Origin: an uncultured Ruminococcus sp.
GTDB taxonomy: Bacteria > Bacillota > Clostridia > Oscillospirales > Ruminococcaceae
NCBI GenBank assembly: GCA_900551505.1
Contig: URWK01000002.1
Location: 1 to 31,603, forward strand
DNA length: 31,603 bases
Direction: 5' to 3'
Shown piece after piece: positions 7,048 to 16,076 of this stretch. The notes beneath the pieces were generated by a model that was given only the letters and a program-made list of their open reading frames with translations, made no database searches and was not told the origin of the DNA. Within the stretch, counting starts at the first letter, position 1; each line of letters opens with the position of its first letter. The position numbers and the translations under genes were made by a program.

Positions 7048-7674
7048 ATGAAACTTGGCATTGAAAAGACAAAACACGCTATGCGTTGGATGAAACGGCT
7101 TTGTGAAGACTTCGGAGAAGAAAAGGGAAGGAATATTCTTGAAAAGGCTGATGATATATTTGAGAAGCTTTGCAGTGGAAATGGCAGTGATACCAGAGAA
7201 CTTAAAGAACATACCGAAAAAGTAATTTATCCTGTTATGGCACTTTATAAAGCTCTGTGTGAATATTGCGACAGTCAGGGAAACGCACTGAATTTTACCA
7301 CAAAGTATTTTTTCGAGTCGGTGGAGATGCAGGCAAAGACGCTCAGAAGTTTCATAAATGCCGGCAAGAGTGCGGAATCTTTTCCTGGGGTATTTATACG
7401 TCAGATGACTAAGTACTATTCCGAAAAGGCAGGATTCAGAATGAAAATCATAACCGATGAGAAAAGTAACGCAAGATTTGATATTCTGGAATGCCCTTAC
7501 GAAAAGACAACAAAGAAATATAACTGCACGGAATTATGTGATTTATTCTGTAAGTCCGATGAAATGTGTTACAGCGGAATAAGTCCGGAACTTCACTGGA
7601 AAAGAGAGCATACGCTTGCGAAAGACAACGATTATTGTGATTTCAGTCTGGAATATAAGGAAAATGATAAGTAA
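7048..7674 (+). CDS. ATC-hydrolase-family protein (L-2-amino-thiazoline-4-carboxylate hydrolase like)
   Basis: The 208-residue soluble protein matches the ATC hydrolase family (PF14196) in its C-terminal half. The diagnostic series is ECPY (about 150), paired cysteines around NCTELCDLFCKSDE, and the closing REHTLAKDNDYCDF near residues 187-200. The founding Pseudomonas enzyme opens the ring of 2-amino-thiazoline-4-carboxylate on the way to cysteine. In an operon that builds thiazoline rings, a homologue could open rings for self-protection, for releasing metal from imported chelate, for recycling cysteine, or as proofreading. It sits 5 bases after the S-component gene and directly before two ABC transporter genes, which favours uptake-side processing. 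The ATG at 7048 has a GAGG-like site upstream. The family is well supported; the role is inference. Confidence 0.82.
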   Translation: MKLGIEKTKHAMRWMKRLCEDFGEEKGRNILEKADDIFEKLCSGNGSDTRELKEHTEKVIYPVMALYKALCEYCDSQGNALNFTTKYFFESVEMQAKTLRSFINAGKSAESFPGVFIRQMTKYYSEKAGFRMKIITDEKSNARFDILECPYEKTTKKYNCTELCDLFCKSDEMCYSGISPELHWKREHTLAKDNDYCDFSLEYKENDK

Positions 7675-7685
7675 GGAGAAGAATT

Positions 7686-9458
7686 TTGAGTAGTAAAAAT
7701 GAAAATGTACAGACAGAAAATACGTCAGCTTCATTTTTCAAAGAGCTTGGACAGTTTATGATTCCGTATAAACTGAAATATATATCTTCTGTGCTGATAA
7801 GTATTATTGGTGTTGTGTGTGAACTTGCCGTTTTTGTACTTGCAGGAAAGCTCACAGGAATTATTTTTGACGGAGAAGCAGACTTTAAGAAACTTGCTCC
7901 GTGGGTTATAGCGATTGTTGCGTGCAAGGTAATGAGAATACTTTTGCTGAATTTCTCAACATGGATTTCACATCATGCGGCATATGAAACATTGCGTGAT
8001 GTAAGAATTGCGATAACAGACAAGATGCTTAAATTACCGCTCGGATACTTTGAAGAAAACGGAAGCGGAAGACTTAAAACAATGATAGCCGACAGAATTG
8101 AAGGTATAGAAATAACACTTGCCCATCTTTTGCCGGAGATGACAGCAAACTTACTGATACCTGTATTGCTGATAGCAATGATGTTCTTTGTAGACTGGAG
8201 GCTTGCACTCTGTATACTTATATGGATATTCGTAGGACTTATGATTTCAGGCGGAATGATGATAGGATACGAAGAAAAATACAAGGGACAGATTGAAGCT
8301 TCAAAGACCATGAACCAGGCTGTAGTTGAATATGTCGGAGGAATTGAAGTTATCAAGACCTTCAACCAGTCGGAAGCATCATATCAGAAATATGAAAGTG
8401 CCGTTTATAACCATGCAAAATACAATGTTGACTGGACAAAGGAAACACAGGTATTTGCATCATTTGCAAGTGGTGTAGCACCTTATTCAATATTCCCGGT
8501 ACTGCTTATGGGACTTAACTTTTTCAGCAAAGGCACAATTGATGCATCAACATTGTTCTTCTTTGCAATTGTGGCACTTGGCATATACGCTCCTATAGTA
8601 AAGGCAACAGGATTTTTTGACCAGGTGGCTCAGATGGGAACAGTTGCGAAAGAAATCAGGGAAGTACTTGACTATCAGGAACTTAAAAGAGCAGACAGCG
8701 AATGCGGAAACAAGAAATCTGATATTGAATTTTCAGATGTAAGCTTTTCATATGAAAAGGGAAAAGACAAAATTCTTGACGGGATATCACTTAAAGTGCC
8801 GGAAGGAACAATGCTTGCACTGGTCGGAGCATCGGGAAGCGGTAAATCTACTATAGCGAAACTTCTTGCGGGTTACTGGGACGCTGACGAGGGCAACATA
8901 ACAATTGGCGGAAAGAAAATTTCTGAATACACTCAGGAAGAACTTAATTCACTGATAGCATATGTTGACCAGGAAACTTTCCTTTTTAATATGAGCATAA
9001 TGGACAATATCAGAGTCGGCAAACCGTCCGCTACAGATGATGAAGTTATGAAAGTTGCTGAACGTGCAGGCTGTGACGCATTTATAAAGGCTTTGCCGGA
9101 AGGTTATCAGACTAACACAGGTTCAGCAGGCGGAAAACTTTCAGGTGGTGAACGTCAGAGAATCGCAATCGCAAGGGCAATGATTAAAAATGCTCCGATT
9201 ATGATACTTGACGAGGCGACCGCAAGCACAGACCCGGAAAACGAAACTTCAATACAGGAAGCACTTTCAAAGGCTACAGAGGGAAAAACACTTGTAGTAG
9301 TGGCTCACAGACTTTCAACCATAGTTTCAGCAGAACAGATTGCCTACATAAAAGACGGCAAAGTATATAAAATCGGTACTCATGAACAGTTGCTCAAGGA
9401 TTGTCCTGAATATGCGGAAATGTGGGAACTTATGAATGACGGAGGTGCAGAGAGATGA
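7686..9458 (+). CDS. ABC transporter, fused membrane-ATPase half (YbtP/YbtQ-like)
   Basis: This 590-residue half-transporter has an N-terminal six-helix ABC membrane domain and a C-terminal ATPase. The Walker A GASGSGKST is near 381-390, the signature LSGGERQ near 485, and the Walker B ILDEATAS near 507. It starts with TTG at 7686, supported by AAGGAGAA about 8 bases upstream and the lack of a nearby ATG. The stop overlaps the next gene by ATGA, so the two are translationally coupled and probably form a heterodimer. In yersiniabactin loci the homologous pair YbtP/YbtQ imports the ferric siderophore although it has an exporter-like fold. Here either export of the product or import of its metal complex is possible. 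Confidence 0.9.
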   Translation: MSSKNENVQTENTSASFFKELGQFMIPYKLKYISSVLISIIGVVCELAVFVLAGKLTGIIFDGEADFKKLAPWVIAIVACKVMRILLLNFSTWISHHAAYETLRDVRIAITDKMLKLPLGYFEENGSGRLKTMIADRIEGIEITLAHLLPEMTANLLIPVLLIAMMFFVDWRLALCILIWIFVGLMISGGMMIGYEEKYKGQIEASKTMNQAVVEYVGGIEVIKTFNQSEASYQKYESAVYNHAKYNVDWTKETQVFASFASGVAPYSIFPVLLMGLNFFSKGTIDASTLFFFAIVALGIYAPIVKATGFFDQVAQMGTVAKEIREVLDYQELKRADSECGNKKSDIEFSDVSFSYEKGKDKILDGISLKVPEGTMLALVGASGSGKSTIAKLLAGYWDADEGNITIGGKKISEYTQEELNSLIAYVDQETFLFNMSIMDNIRVGKPSATDDEVMKVAERAGCDAFIKALPEGYQTNTGSAGGKLSGGERQRIAIARAMIKNAPIMILDEATASTDPENETSIQEALSKATEGKTLVVVAHRLSTIVSAEQIAYIKDGKVYKIGTHEQLLKDCPEYAEMWELMNDGGAER

Positions 9459-11194
9459 TAAATTCATTTATCGGTATATGGAATTTCAGTAAGAAACGTC
9501 AGAAAAGTTTCGTGAAGTCAATAATCTTCTCATTCATAAAAGGTATGTTTGAGATGACACAGATGTTTGCGATAGTAAGCATAATTCAGGTGCTTCTCGG
9601 TATATATCCCGTAAAGACCGGCATAAAGTGGGTTGTAGTTATGATGATTCTCTGTATTGCGGGAACATTCATGACAAGTTACGTTTCACAGATTTCTATT
9701 ATGGAAACGGGAATGTTCATGGTTGCGGATAAGAGGATTTCAATAGGAAATATACTTAAAAATGTACACCTTGGATTTTTCAATAATTCTTCTACAGGAA
9801 GAATAGGAGCAGTTCTTACAACGACACTTTCAAATGTAGAAGCAACTGCACCGATGACACTTATAAATGTTATGGGCGGATTACTCAGTGCGGTTTCGAT
9901 GCTTATAGTGATGATGTGCTATGAGTGGCACACAGGAGTAATAACTTTTGTGGGAATGGTACTTTACATATTTGCGGTAAACTGGCAGATGAAAATTTCG
10001 AGGAGAGATGCTCCGATACGTCAGGAAGCACAGAATGAACTTGCAGATGCAACGGTTTCATTTCTTCAGGGCATAAAGGTTACAAAGGCTTTCAGTTTCA
10101 GAAGTGGGGATACACGCCTTAAATCGGCTATTGAAGGAAGCAGAAACGAAAATATAAACATTACCGACAAATCAATGTTTTCTCAGGTTATGACTCAGAT
10201 GTGCGTAGCAGTATTTGAATCAATAATCATAATCAATGCACTTGTCCTCTATTACAAGATGAATGTAATTTCAATAGACATTCTCATAACAATAATTATT
10301 ATGAGCTTTATGATTTTTGCGTCAATGCATCAGGCAGGTTCTATACTTTCAATGATAGGCTTGCTTGACAGTGCGATGGACGATGTAAAGGAACTTGAAA
10401 GCACAAAACAGCTTGAATGTGAACAGCCTGTACAGACCATAAAGTCAAATGAAATTGTATTCAATAATGTGTGCTTTTCATATGACGAGGGAGAAAGAGA
10501 AATACTGCACAATGTTTCACTGAAAATAGAGCCGGATTCACTGACAGCCATAATAGGCCCTTCCGGTTCGGGAAAATCAACGATATGTCAGCTTATACCG
10601 AGGTTCTGGGACGTTTCTTCGGGTTCGGTGACAATAGGCGGTGCAGATGTAAGGCACATTGAAACAACGGAGCTTATGAGCAGGATAAGCATGGTTTCAC
10701 AGAGAACTTATCTCTTTGAAGACACTATACTTAACAATATAAAGTTTGGGAAGAGTGATGCCACATTTGAAGAAGTACAGCAGGTTGCCAAATCCGCAAG
10801 ATGTCATGATTTCATCATGTCACTTCCTGACGGTTACAACACAGTTATAAAGGAAGGCGGAAACAGTCTTTCAGGGGGAGAAAAGCAGAGAATTTCTATA
10901 GCAAGAGCGATGCTCAAAAATGCACCGATTATTATTCTCGATGAAGCAACAAGTGCTTTAGATTCTGAAAATGAACAGGCAATCCTTGAAGCAATAGATG
11001 AACTCACAAAGAACAAGACCGTAATAATGATTGCTCACAGAATGAAGACCGTAAGAAACGCAGACCATATAATCGCAGTCGAGAACGGTCGCATTGTTCA
11101 GGAAGGCACTCATGACGAACTCGTAAAACAGGACGGAATATACAGACGTTTCGTAAAAGAACGTGAAGATGCAGGAAGTTGGAAGATAAGATAA
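9455..11194 (+). CDS. ABC transporter, fused membrane-ATPase half (partner of the preceding gene)
   Basis: This 579-residue partner has the same membrane-ATPase architecture. Walker A GPSGSGKST is at 368-376, the signature LSGGEKQ at 472, and Walker B ILDEATSALD near 495. Its ATG overlaps the stop of the previous gene by four bases. Both partners keep complete ATPase motifs, so neither site is obviously degenerate. It resembles the second subunit of YbtP/YbtQ-like pairs found in thiazoline siderophore loci. The substrate direction cannot be decided from sequence alone. Confidence 0.9.
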   Translation: MINSFIGIWNFSKKRQKSFVKSIIFSFIKGMFEMTQMFAIVSIIQVLLGIYPVKTGIKWVVVMMILCIAGTFMTSYVSQISIMETGMFMVADKRISIGNILKNVHLGFFNNSSTGRIGAVLTTTLSNVEATAPMTLINVMGGLLSAVSMLIVMMCYEWHTGVITFVGMVLYIFAVNWQMKISRRDAPIRQEAQNELADATVSFLQGIKVTKAFSFRSGDTRLKSAIEGSRNENINITDKSMFSQVMTQMCVAVFESIIIINALVLYYKMNVISIDILITIIIMSFMIFASMHQAGSILSMIGLLDSAMDDVKELESTKQLECEQPVQTIKSNEIVFNNVCFSYDEGEREILHNVSLKIEPDSLTAIIGPSGSGKSTICQLIPRFWDVSSGSVTIGGADVRHIETTELMSRISMVSQRTYLFEDTILNNIKFGKSDATFEEVQQVAKSARCHDFIMSLPDGYNTVIKEGGNSLSGGEKQRISIARAMLKNAPIIILDEATSALDSENEQAILEAIDELTKNKTVIMIAHRMKTVRNADHIIAVENGRIVQEGTHDELVKQDGIYRRFVKEREDAGSWKIR

Positions 11195-11215
11195 CTGACA
11201 GGGAGGATTTAATTA

Positions 11216-13960
11216 ATGGTAAAAAGGGACGCAAACAACACTGAAAAGGATATCCCACAGAAATCACTGATAGAAGCTTTTATTGAGAATGTAAAAAATA
11301 ATCCCGATGCAACAGCAATTTTCTATGACGGAGATAAGAAACTTACATACAGGGAAACCACCGAAAGAGCAAAACAAATTGCTTATGCACTCAGGACAGC
11401 AGGAGTGAAGACAGGAGATAAAGTTGCCGTAAGCCTTAAAAATGGGAAAGACATGATTTGTTCTGTTCTCGGTGTTTTATGGTGCGGAGGTGCATATGTT
11501 CCGGTAAACCCTGCACAGCCGGTTGAAAGACGTATTAAAATCTATGAACAGGCGGATATAAAGTATTGTGTTACATACAGCGGTTCGCTTGCCTCGGAAG
11601 CAGAGAGTTGCAGAAACATATTTGCGGACGGGATTGGCGAAGATGCGGAAAAACTTGAAAATCCGTATATCGCAGCCCCACAGGAAACAGCATACATAAT
11701 ATTTACTTCGGGTTCTACAGGTGTCCCGAAAGGTGTTGAAATTGCTCACGGTTCGGCATGGAATACAATCGCCGATGTTCTGGAAAGATTTGAAATTACC
11801 GAAAAAGATACCGCAATGGGAGTTTCGGCACTTGATTTTGACTTGTCGGTGTTTGATATATTCGGAATGCTTTCGGCAGGCGGTTCACTTGTTGTACTCA
11901 ATGACGAAGTAAAGAGAGAACCTGCGGAATGGCTTAAACTGATGGAATATGCGAAGGTGAGCGTATGGAATTCAGTTCCTGCATTACTTGAAATGTTGCT
12001 TGTGTCACTCAAATCAGATGAAATCCTTGAAGGCCTGAAAACAGTTCTTATATCGGGAGATAAAATCAGACCTGCACTTTATTCTCTTTTCAAGGAACAT
12101 ACAGACAACGGAAGATTTATAGCACTTGGCGGAGCAACGGAAGCTTCAATCTGGTCGAACTTTTACGAAGTAACATTTATTTCAGACGAATGGGATATGA
12201 TACCTTACGGAAAGCCTCTTTCAAATCAGAAGTTCAGAGTAGTAACTGAAAACGGAGATGCTGAAGACAACGTTACAGGAGAACTCTGGATAGGCGGTAA
12301 GGGGCTTGCAAAGGGCTATGTGTCCGCACCTGAACTTACTGAAAAGGCGTTCGTTACAGACGAAGGCGAAAGATGGTATAAAACAGGCGATACAGGTTAC
12401 TATATTCCGGACGGAAACATTATATTTGTAGGCAGAATAGATAATCAGGTTAAAATAAACGGTTTCAGAATCGAACTCGGAGAAATCGAAAGCAGACTTG
12501 CGGAAGTAGGAAACGCAAATCAGGCAGTGGCAATTGTCAAATCTGATGACGCAAAGAAAACTCTTGTCGGAGCGATTGAAACAGTTGATGCTCTTGATTA
12601 CTGCGAAATAGAAGAAGTTGAAGCCATAGTTGCAGACCCGGAAGACGATAACGATTGTGCGGTAGCGAACTTTATTCAGAAAGTAATTTACCGGAACGGA
12701 AAAGAGTTTTTCAATAAGTCTGACTTGTCAGCAGAAAACGCAAAAATCGTTTCACTCTGGGAAAAATTCCTCGATGGCAGAACAGAACCTTTTGAAACAA
12801 AGAACAATACGGTAGAAAAACTGCTTGACGGAAAGGTTGAAAAGATGAGGGATATTCTTTCCGGAGAATTGTCACCGGTTGCGTTGCTCGATGATGAGAT
12901 GCTCGCACCTGCAAAGCTTATGATTACACCTGCGATAAAGGAAATTGCAAGAAGTTTTTCAGGAAGAATCAGAGAGCAGGCAACAGGAAAAGACAGATTT
13001 ACAATAGCACTGCTTTTTGGAAGATACGGCGATGTATACAGGGAATTGCTCGAACAGCTCAAAGATATTGCAGACAGAATAACAGTGGTTTACTTCGAGA
13101 GCAGTAACGCAATACTTAAAGGAGCAGAACAGAATTATAAAGAATACGGCTTTGAATTTAAGTATGTGAAGACAGATTACAATTGTCTTTCAGCAGAATT
13201 TGCGGGAATAGCCGATGCTGTTGTGGCAATTAACGGTATGCATCTTTTCAGAAACCTTACATATGGGTTAAGCTGGGTTAAACTTCTCGTGGCAAATGGC
13301 GGACGCATTTACATGGCAGAGCCTGAGAAACTTGCTTCAATAGGTCTTATTTCGGCAAGCGTTATCGAATCCGGTTTTATCGAATATGAAAATTCAAGAC
13401 AGAACGGTTCAATGGTATCCCGTGAAAGTTGGGTAAAGGAATACAACAATATCGGATTTGACAAAATTGAAACAGATGAAACGGACGAAGGAATTTGTAC
13501 TTACATCGCATACAGCAGTAAGGGAAAAGCTTTCATGAATGAAGAAAAGCTTGCGGAATACTGTTCCGGAAAACTGGTGTCGTACATGATTCCGGAAAAG
13601 TTTATTTATGCGGTTAAGTTCCCGCTTACAGCCAACGGAAAGATTGCAAGGAACGTTATTTCTGAATGGTTCAGTGTCGAAAAGAGCCGTAACGGAACTT
13701 TGCCACAGACAGAAACAGAAAAACAGATTGCTGAAATCTGGTCGGAAATCTTTTCGGGAAGTCAGGTTTTCGTTGAAGACAACTTCTTTGAAATTGGCGG
13801 TGACAGCCTCCTTGCAACGAGAATGCTTAACAGCCTTAGAAACTGTTTCGGCGTAAGTATCAGCATGAGAGAAATTTTTGATAATGCCGTACTTAAAGAA
13901 ATAGCTTCAATGATTGACGAAAAAATCGGTGACAGTGATATTGAGGAGGGCGAATTATGA
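11216..13960 (+). CDS. NRPS: cysteine-type A domain with embedded epimerase/methyltransferase-like insert, then PCP
   Basis: This 914-residue subunit has no condensation domain of its own. The A domain begins near residue 15 and shows FTSGSTGVPKG and GGATEASIW. Its specificity residues read D-L-F-N-L-S-L-I-W plus the A10 lysine, as I recall for the cysteine A domains of PchE/PchF. Between A8 (INGFRIELGE, about 411) and A10 (TANGK, about 804) lie roughly 300 extra residues with a Rossmann methyltransferase layout but no glycine-rich SAM motif. That is the position and character of the epimerase-type insert of PchE and HMWP2. A carrier domain ends the protein with GGDSLL (Ser864). GGGAGG precedes the ATG at 11216, and the stop overlaps the next start (ATGA). 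It probably takes its acyl donor from a Cy domain on another subunit. Confidence 0.92.
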   Translation: MVKRDANNTEKDIPQKSLIEAFIENVKNNPDATAIFYDGDKKLTYRETTERAKQIAYALRTAGVKTGDKVAVSLKNGKDMICSVLGVLWCGGAYVPVNPAQPVERRIKIYEQADIKYCVTYSGSLASEAESCRNIFADGIGEDAEKLENPYIAAPQETAYIIFTSGSTGVPKGVEIAHGSAWNTIADVLERFEITEKDTAMGVSALDFDLSVFDIFGMLSAGGSLVVLNDEVKREPAEWLKLMEYAKVSVWNSVPALLEMLLVSLKSDEILEGLKTVLISGDKIRPALYSLFKEHTDNGRFIALGGATEASIWSNFYEVTFISDEWDMIPYGKPLSNQKFRVVTENGDAEDNVTGELWIGGKGLAKGYVSAPELTEKAFVTDEGERWYKTGDTGYYIPDGNIIFVGRIDNQVKINGFRIELGEIESRLAEVGNANQAVAIVKSDDAKKTLVGAIETVDALDYCEIEEVEAIVADPEDDNDCAVANFIQKVIYRNGKEFFNKSDLSAENAKIVSLWEKFLDGRTEPFETKNNTVEKLLDGKVEKMRDILSGELSPVALLDDEMLAPAKLMITPAIKEIARSFSGRIREQATGKDRFTIALLFGRYGDVYRELLEQLKDIADRITVVYFESSNAILKGAEQNYKEYGFEFKYVKTDYNCLSAEFAGIADAVVAINGMHLFRNLTYGLSWVKLLVANGGRIYMAEPEKLASIGLISASVIESGFIEYENSRQNGSMVSRESWVKEYNNIGFDKIETDETDEGICTYIAYSSKGKAFMNEEKLAEYCSGKLVSYMIPEKFIYAVKFPLTANGKIARNVISEWFSVEKSRNGTLPQTETEKQIAEIWSEIFSGSQVFVEDNFFEIGGDSLLATRMLNSLRNCFGVSISMREIFDNAVLKEIASMIDEKIGDSDIEEGEL

Positions 13961-14955
13961 TAGGTTTGCTCGGAGCAAGCGGAAAAATCGGTTCGGAAGT
14001 CAGAAAAGCTCTGATGTTTCTTGACCCGGATATTCAGATTAAATGCGGTTGTCGCAGAGTTCCCGAAAACGTTGAAGGAAACTGGAAACAGACAGATGTA
14101 AACAATGAAGAATCTTTCAGAGAGTTTATAACTGATTGTGATTTGCTTATAAATGCAAGCGGTATGACCATTAAGCAGAAAACAGATATTCCGGTTGTGG
14201 AAATAGGTGATGACGAATATTACAGGACAGTTAAATATGACGGAACATCATTGATTTACGGTTGCGGAGCAGTTCCGGGAATAATCGGGATTATCCCACG
14301 CATTTTGGCGAAAGACTTCGACAGTGTGCAAAGTATCCGTGTTGACTATCTCATAAATGAGCCGATAACCGAAACAGCCGCACTTGATATGGCTTCAAGT
14401 TTCAGCATAACGGGAAACAATACGGCAGTATTTAAAACAGAACCCGAAAAAATACCATTCCTCTGTGAAACTGCTTACAGATACAGATTTGCGGACGAAG
14501 AAAGTAAGGGTATTGACAAAATCCTTGGGGTAAAAGAAAGCGAATGGTCGATGGTAAGGGAAAGCGATGAATTTGAACAGTTACTTTCAAAGTCATACAG
14601 CAGTACGGAAGAATTTGTCGGGCAACTTTGCAAACTCAGCAAGGTAAAACAGCTTGGCAGAGAAAATTCCATAGGCTTCATAACGGAGCTTAAAGGCACT
14701 GAAGACGGTAAGGGGAAATCGGTTCTCTGCTATGCTCACAGTCCTTTACCGCATGAAGTTTCTGCAAAGTCATGTGCATCGGTTGCGTATGCACTCTATA
14801 AGGGAAAAATTACAGGCGGAGTTTACAGAATGTCACTTTGTCCTGAATGTAAAGAAATATGGGAAACATTTGAGAAACTCAGTCCGTTTGACACTTTCAT
14901 AACATACCCGTGTTCAATAGCGGACATGGAAACAGAGGAGGAGGGAGAATTATAA
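13957..14955 (+). CDS. Saccharopine-dehydrogenase-like NAD(P)-binding oxidoreductase
   Basis: The 332-residue protein starts with a Rossmann dinucleotide fold (GLLGASGKIG, residues 3-12), followed by LINASG near 58 and a GCGAVPGIIGI segment. These are features of the saccharopine dehydrogenase/reductase family. A CPEC pair sits near the C-terminus. It starts inside the stop of the NRPS gene before it and its stop (TAA) shares one base with the next ATG, so it is tightly coupled to NRPS and imine reductase genes. A tailoring redox step on a pathway intermediate, or supply of an unusual building block, is likely. The actual substrate is unknown; true saccharopine metabolism is unlikely in this context. 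Confidence 0.8.
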   Translation: MIGLLGASGKIGSEVRKALMFLDPDIQIKCGCRRVPENVEGNWKQTDVNNEESFREFITDCDLLINASGMTIKQKTDIPVVEIGDDEYYRTVKYDGTSLIYGCGAVPGIIGIIPRILAKDFDSVQSIRVDYLINEPITETAALDMASSFSITGNNTAVFKTEPEKIPFLCETAYRYRFADEESKGIDKILGVKESEWSMVRESDEFEQLLSKSYSSTEEFVGQLCKLSKVKQLGRENSIGFITELKGTEDGKGKSVLCYAHSPLPHEVSAKSCASVAYALYKGKITGGVYRMSLCPECKEIWETFEKLSPFDTFITYPCSIADMETEEEGEL

Positions 14956-16076
14956 TGCAGGAGAGGAAAATTTGGAAAGCTGTAGTCTGCGGAACAGGTT
15001 TCGGAATGTTTTACATAGAAGCGATAAAACATTTGCCTGAAGAATTTGAGCTTGTCGGAATAGTTGCGAAAGGCAGTGAACGTTCAAGAAAGTGTGCTGA
15101 ATCATATGGGGTAAAGATTTATAACACTGTTGCGGAAGTTCCGGAAGATGTCGATTTGGCTTGTGTGGCTATAAGGAGCAGTTCTCTCGGCGGCAGTGGT
15201 ACAGATATGACAGTTGAATTTCTGAACAGAGGAATAAATGTTATTCTCGAACAGCCTGTACACCATGACGACCTGAAGCTTTGTTTCAAGACCGCACAGA
15301 AAAACAAGTGTTGCTTTATGACGGGTGACTTGTATATGAATATGCCTGAAATCAGACGTTTTCTTCAGATTTGCCACTTCATGAAGGCAAAGGGAGAAAA
15401 AATAGAATACATTAAAGCCGGAAGTTGCGTGCAGGCGTTTTATCCGTTTGTGGAAATTTTCAATCAGCTTGTTTCGGGAAGCGAAATTACAATAAATGAT
15501 GTTGGTGAACAGATGGGCGGTTTCAAGCAGATTACAGGAATGGCAGGAGATATACCTTTTTCGTTCCAGTTTAATAACTCAATGAACCCGCAAGACCCGG
15601 ACAATCATATGCAGATACTTCACAATTTCTGTTGTTATTATCAGTCGGGCAGACTTGAACTTGTGGATTCGAGAGGACCTCTTATCTGGTATCAGAGAAT
15701 GAATATGCCATGGTCGATACTCAAGGACGGTGTATTCCCTGAAACGTATCCGGAACATATGCTTGCTCCCAATATGGAAATTCTCACTCCCGATTTGAGC
15801 CGGATTACGAAACCTTATTATCAGATAGCACTGGAAAGCTGGACAAATTGCATTTCCATGGACTTGCAGAAGATAAGGAAAATGAGCGGCGACAGAAAAA
15901 AATTTATCATAAAGGCACAGCAGGAACAGAAAGCTTCAAGGCTTTGGAATGACCTTACACAGAAATTCGGGTACGCAGCACTCAACAGCTCTCTTGACCC
16001 GAAGACGATATCATTGGAAGAACTGAAATCAGCGGGGGTTTTACCAGAAGAAAGGAAGAATATTGAAAGTGAATGA
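14955..16076 (+). CDS. Thiazolinyl imide reductase (Irp3/YbtU/PchG type)
   Basis: This Gfo/Idh/MocA-fold reductase is expected to reduce a carrier-bound thiazoline ring to thiazolidine with NADPH. The N-terminus VVCGTGFG (residues 10-17) is the nucleotide-binding turn. The family's EKP-like motif appears as EQPVHHDD from Glu99. I start it at ATG 14955 because GAGGAGGGAG lies about 9 bases upstream and the codon overlaps the previous stop; a more distal ATG at 14910 lies well inside the upstream gene. The length of 373 residues fits Irp3/PchG. It is the strongest single pointer that the NRPS makes thiazoline rings of which at least one is reduced. The 3' end overlaps the next NRPS gene by 14 bases. 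Confidence 0.9.
   Translation: MQERKIWKAVVCGTGFGMFYIEAIKHLPEEFELVGIVAKGSERSRKCAESYGVKIYNTVAEVPEDVDLACVAIRSSSLGGSGTDMTVEFLNRGINVILEQPVHHDDLKLCFKTAQKNKCCFMTGDLYMNMPEIRRFLQICHFMKAKGEKIEYIKAGSCVQAFYPFVEIFNQLVSGSEITINDVGEQMGGFKQITGMAGDIPFSFQFNNSMNPQDPDNHMQILHNFCCYYQSGRLELVDSRGPLIWYQRMNMPWSILKDGVFPETYPEHMLAPNMEILTPDLSRITKPYYQIALESWTNCISMDLQKIRKMSGDRKKFIIKAQQEQKASRLWNDLTQKFGYAALNSSLDPKTISLEELKSAGVLPEERKNIESE

Noticed and set aside
14910..14954. Upstream start for the thiazolinyl imide reductase
   Set aside because: ATG 14955 has a strong ribosome site and overlaps the previous stop by one base. The upstream ATG adds residues unlike the family.
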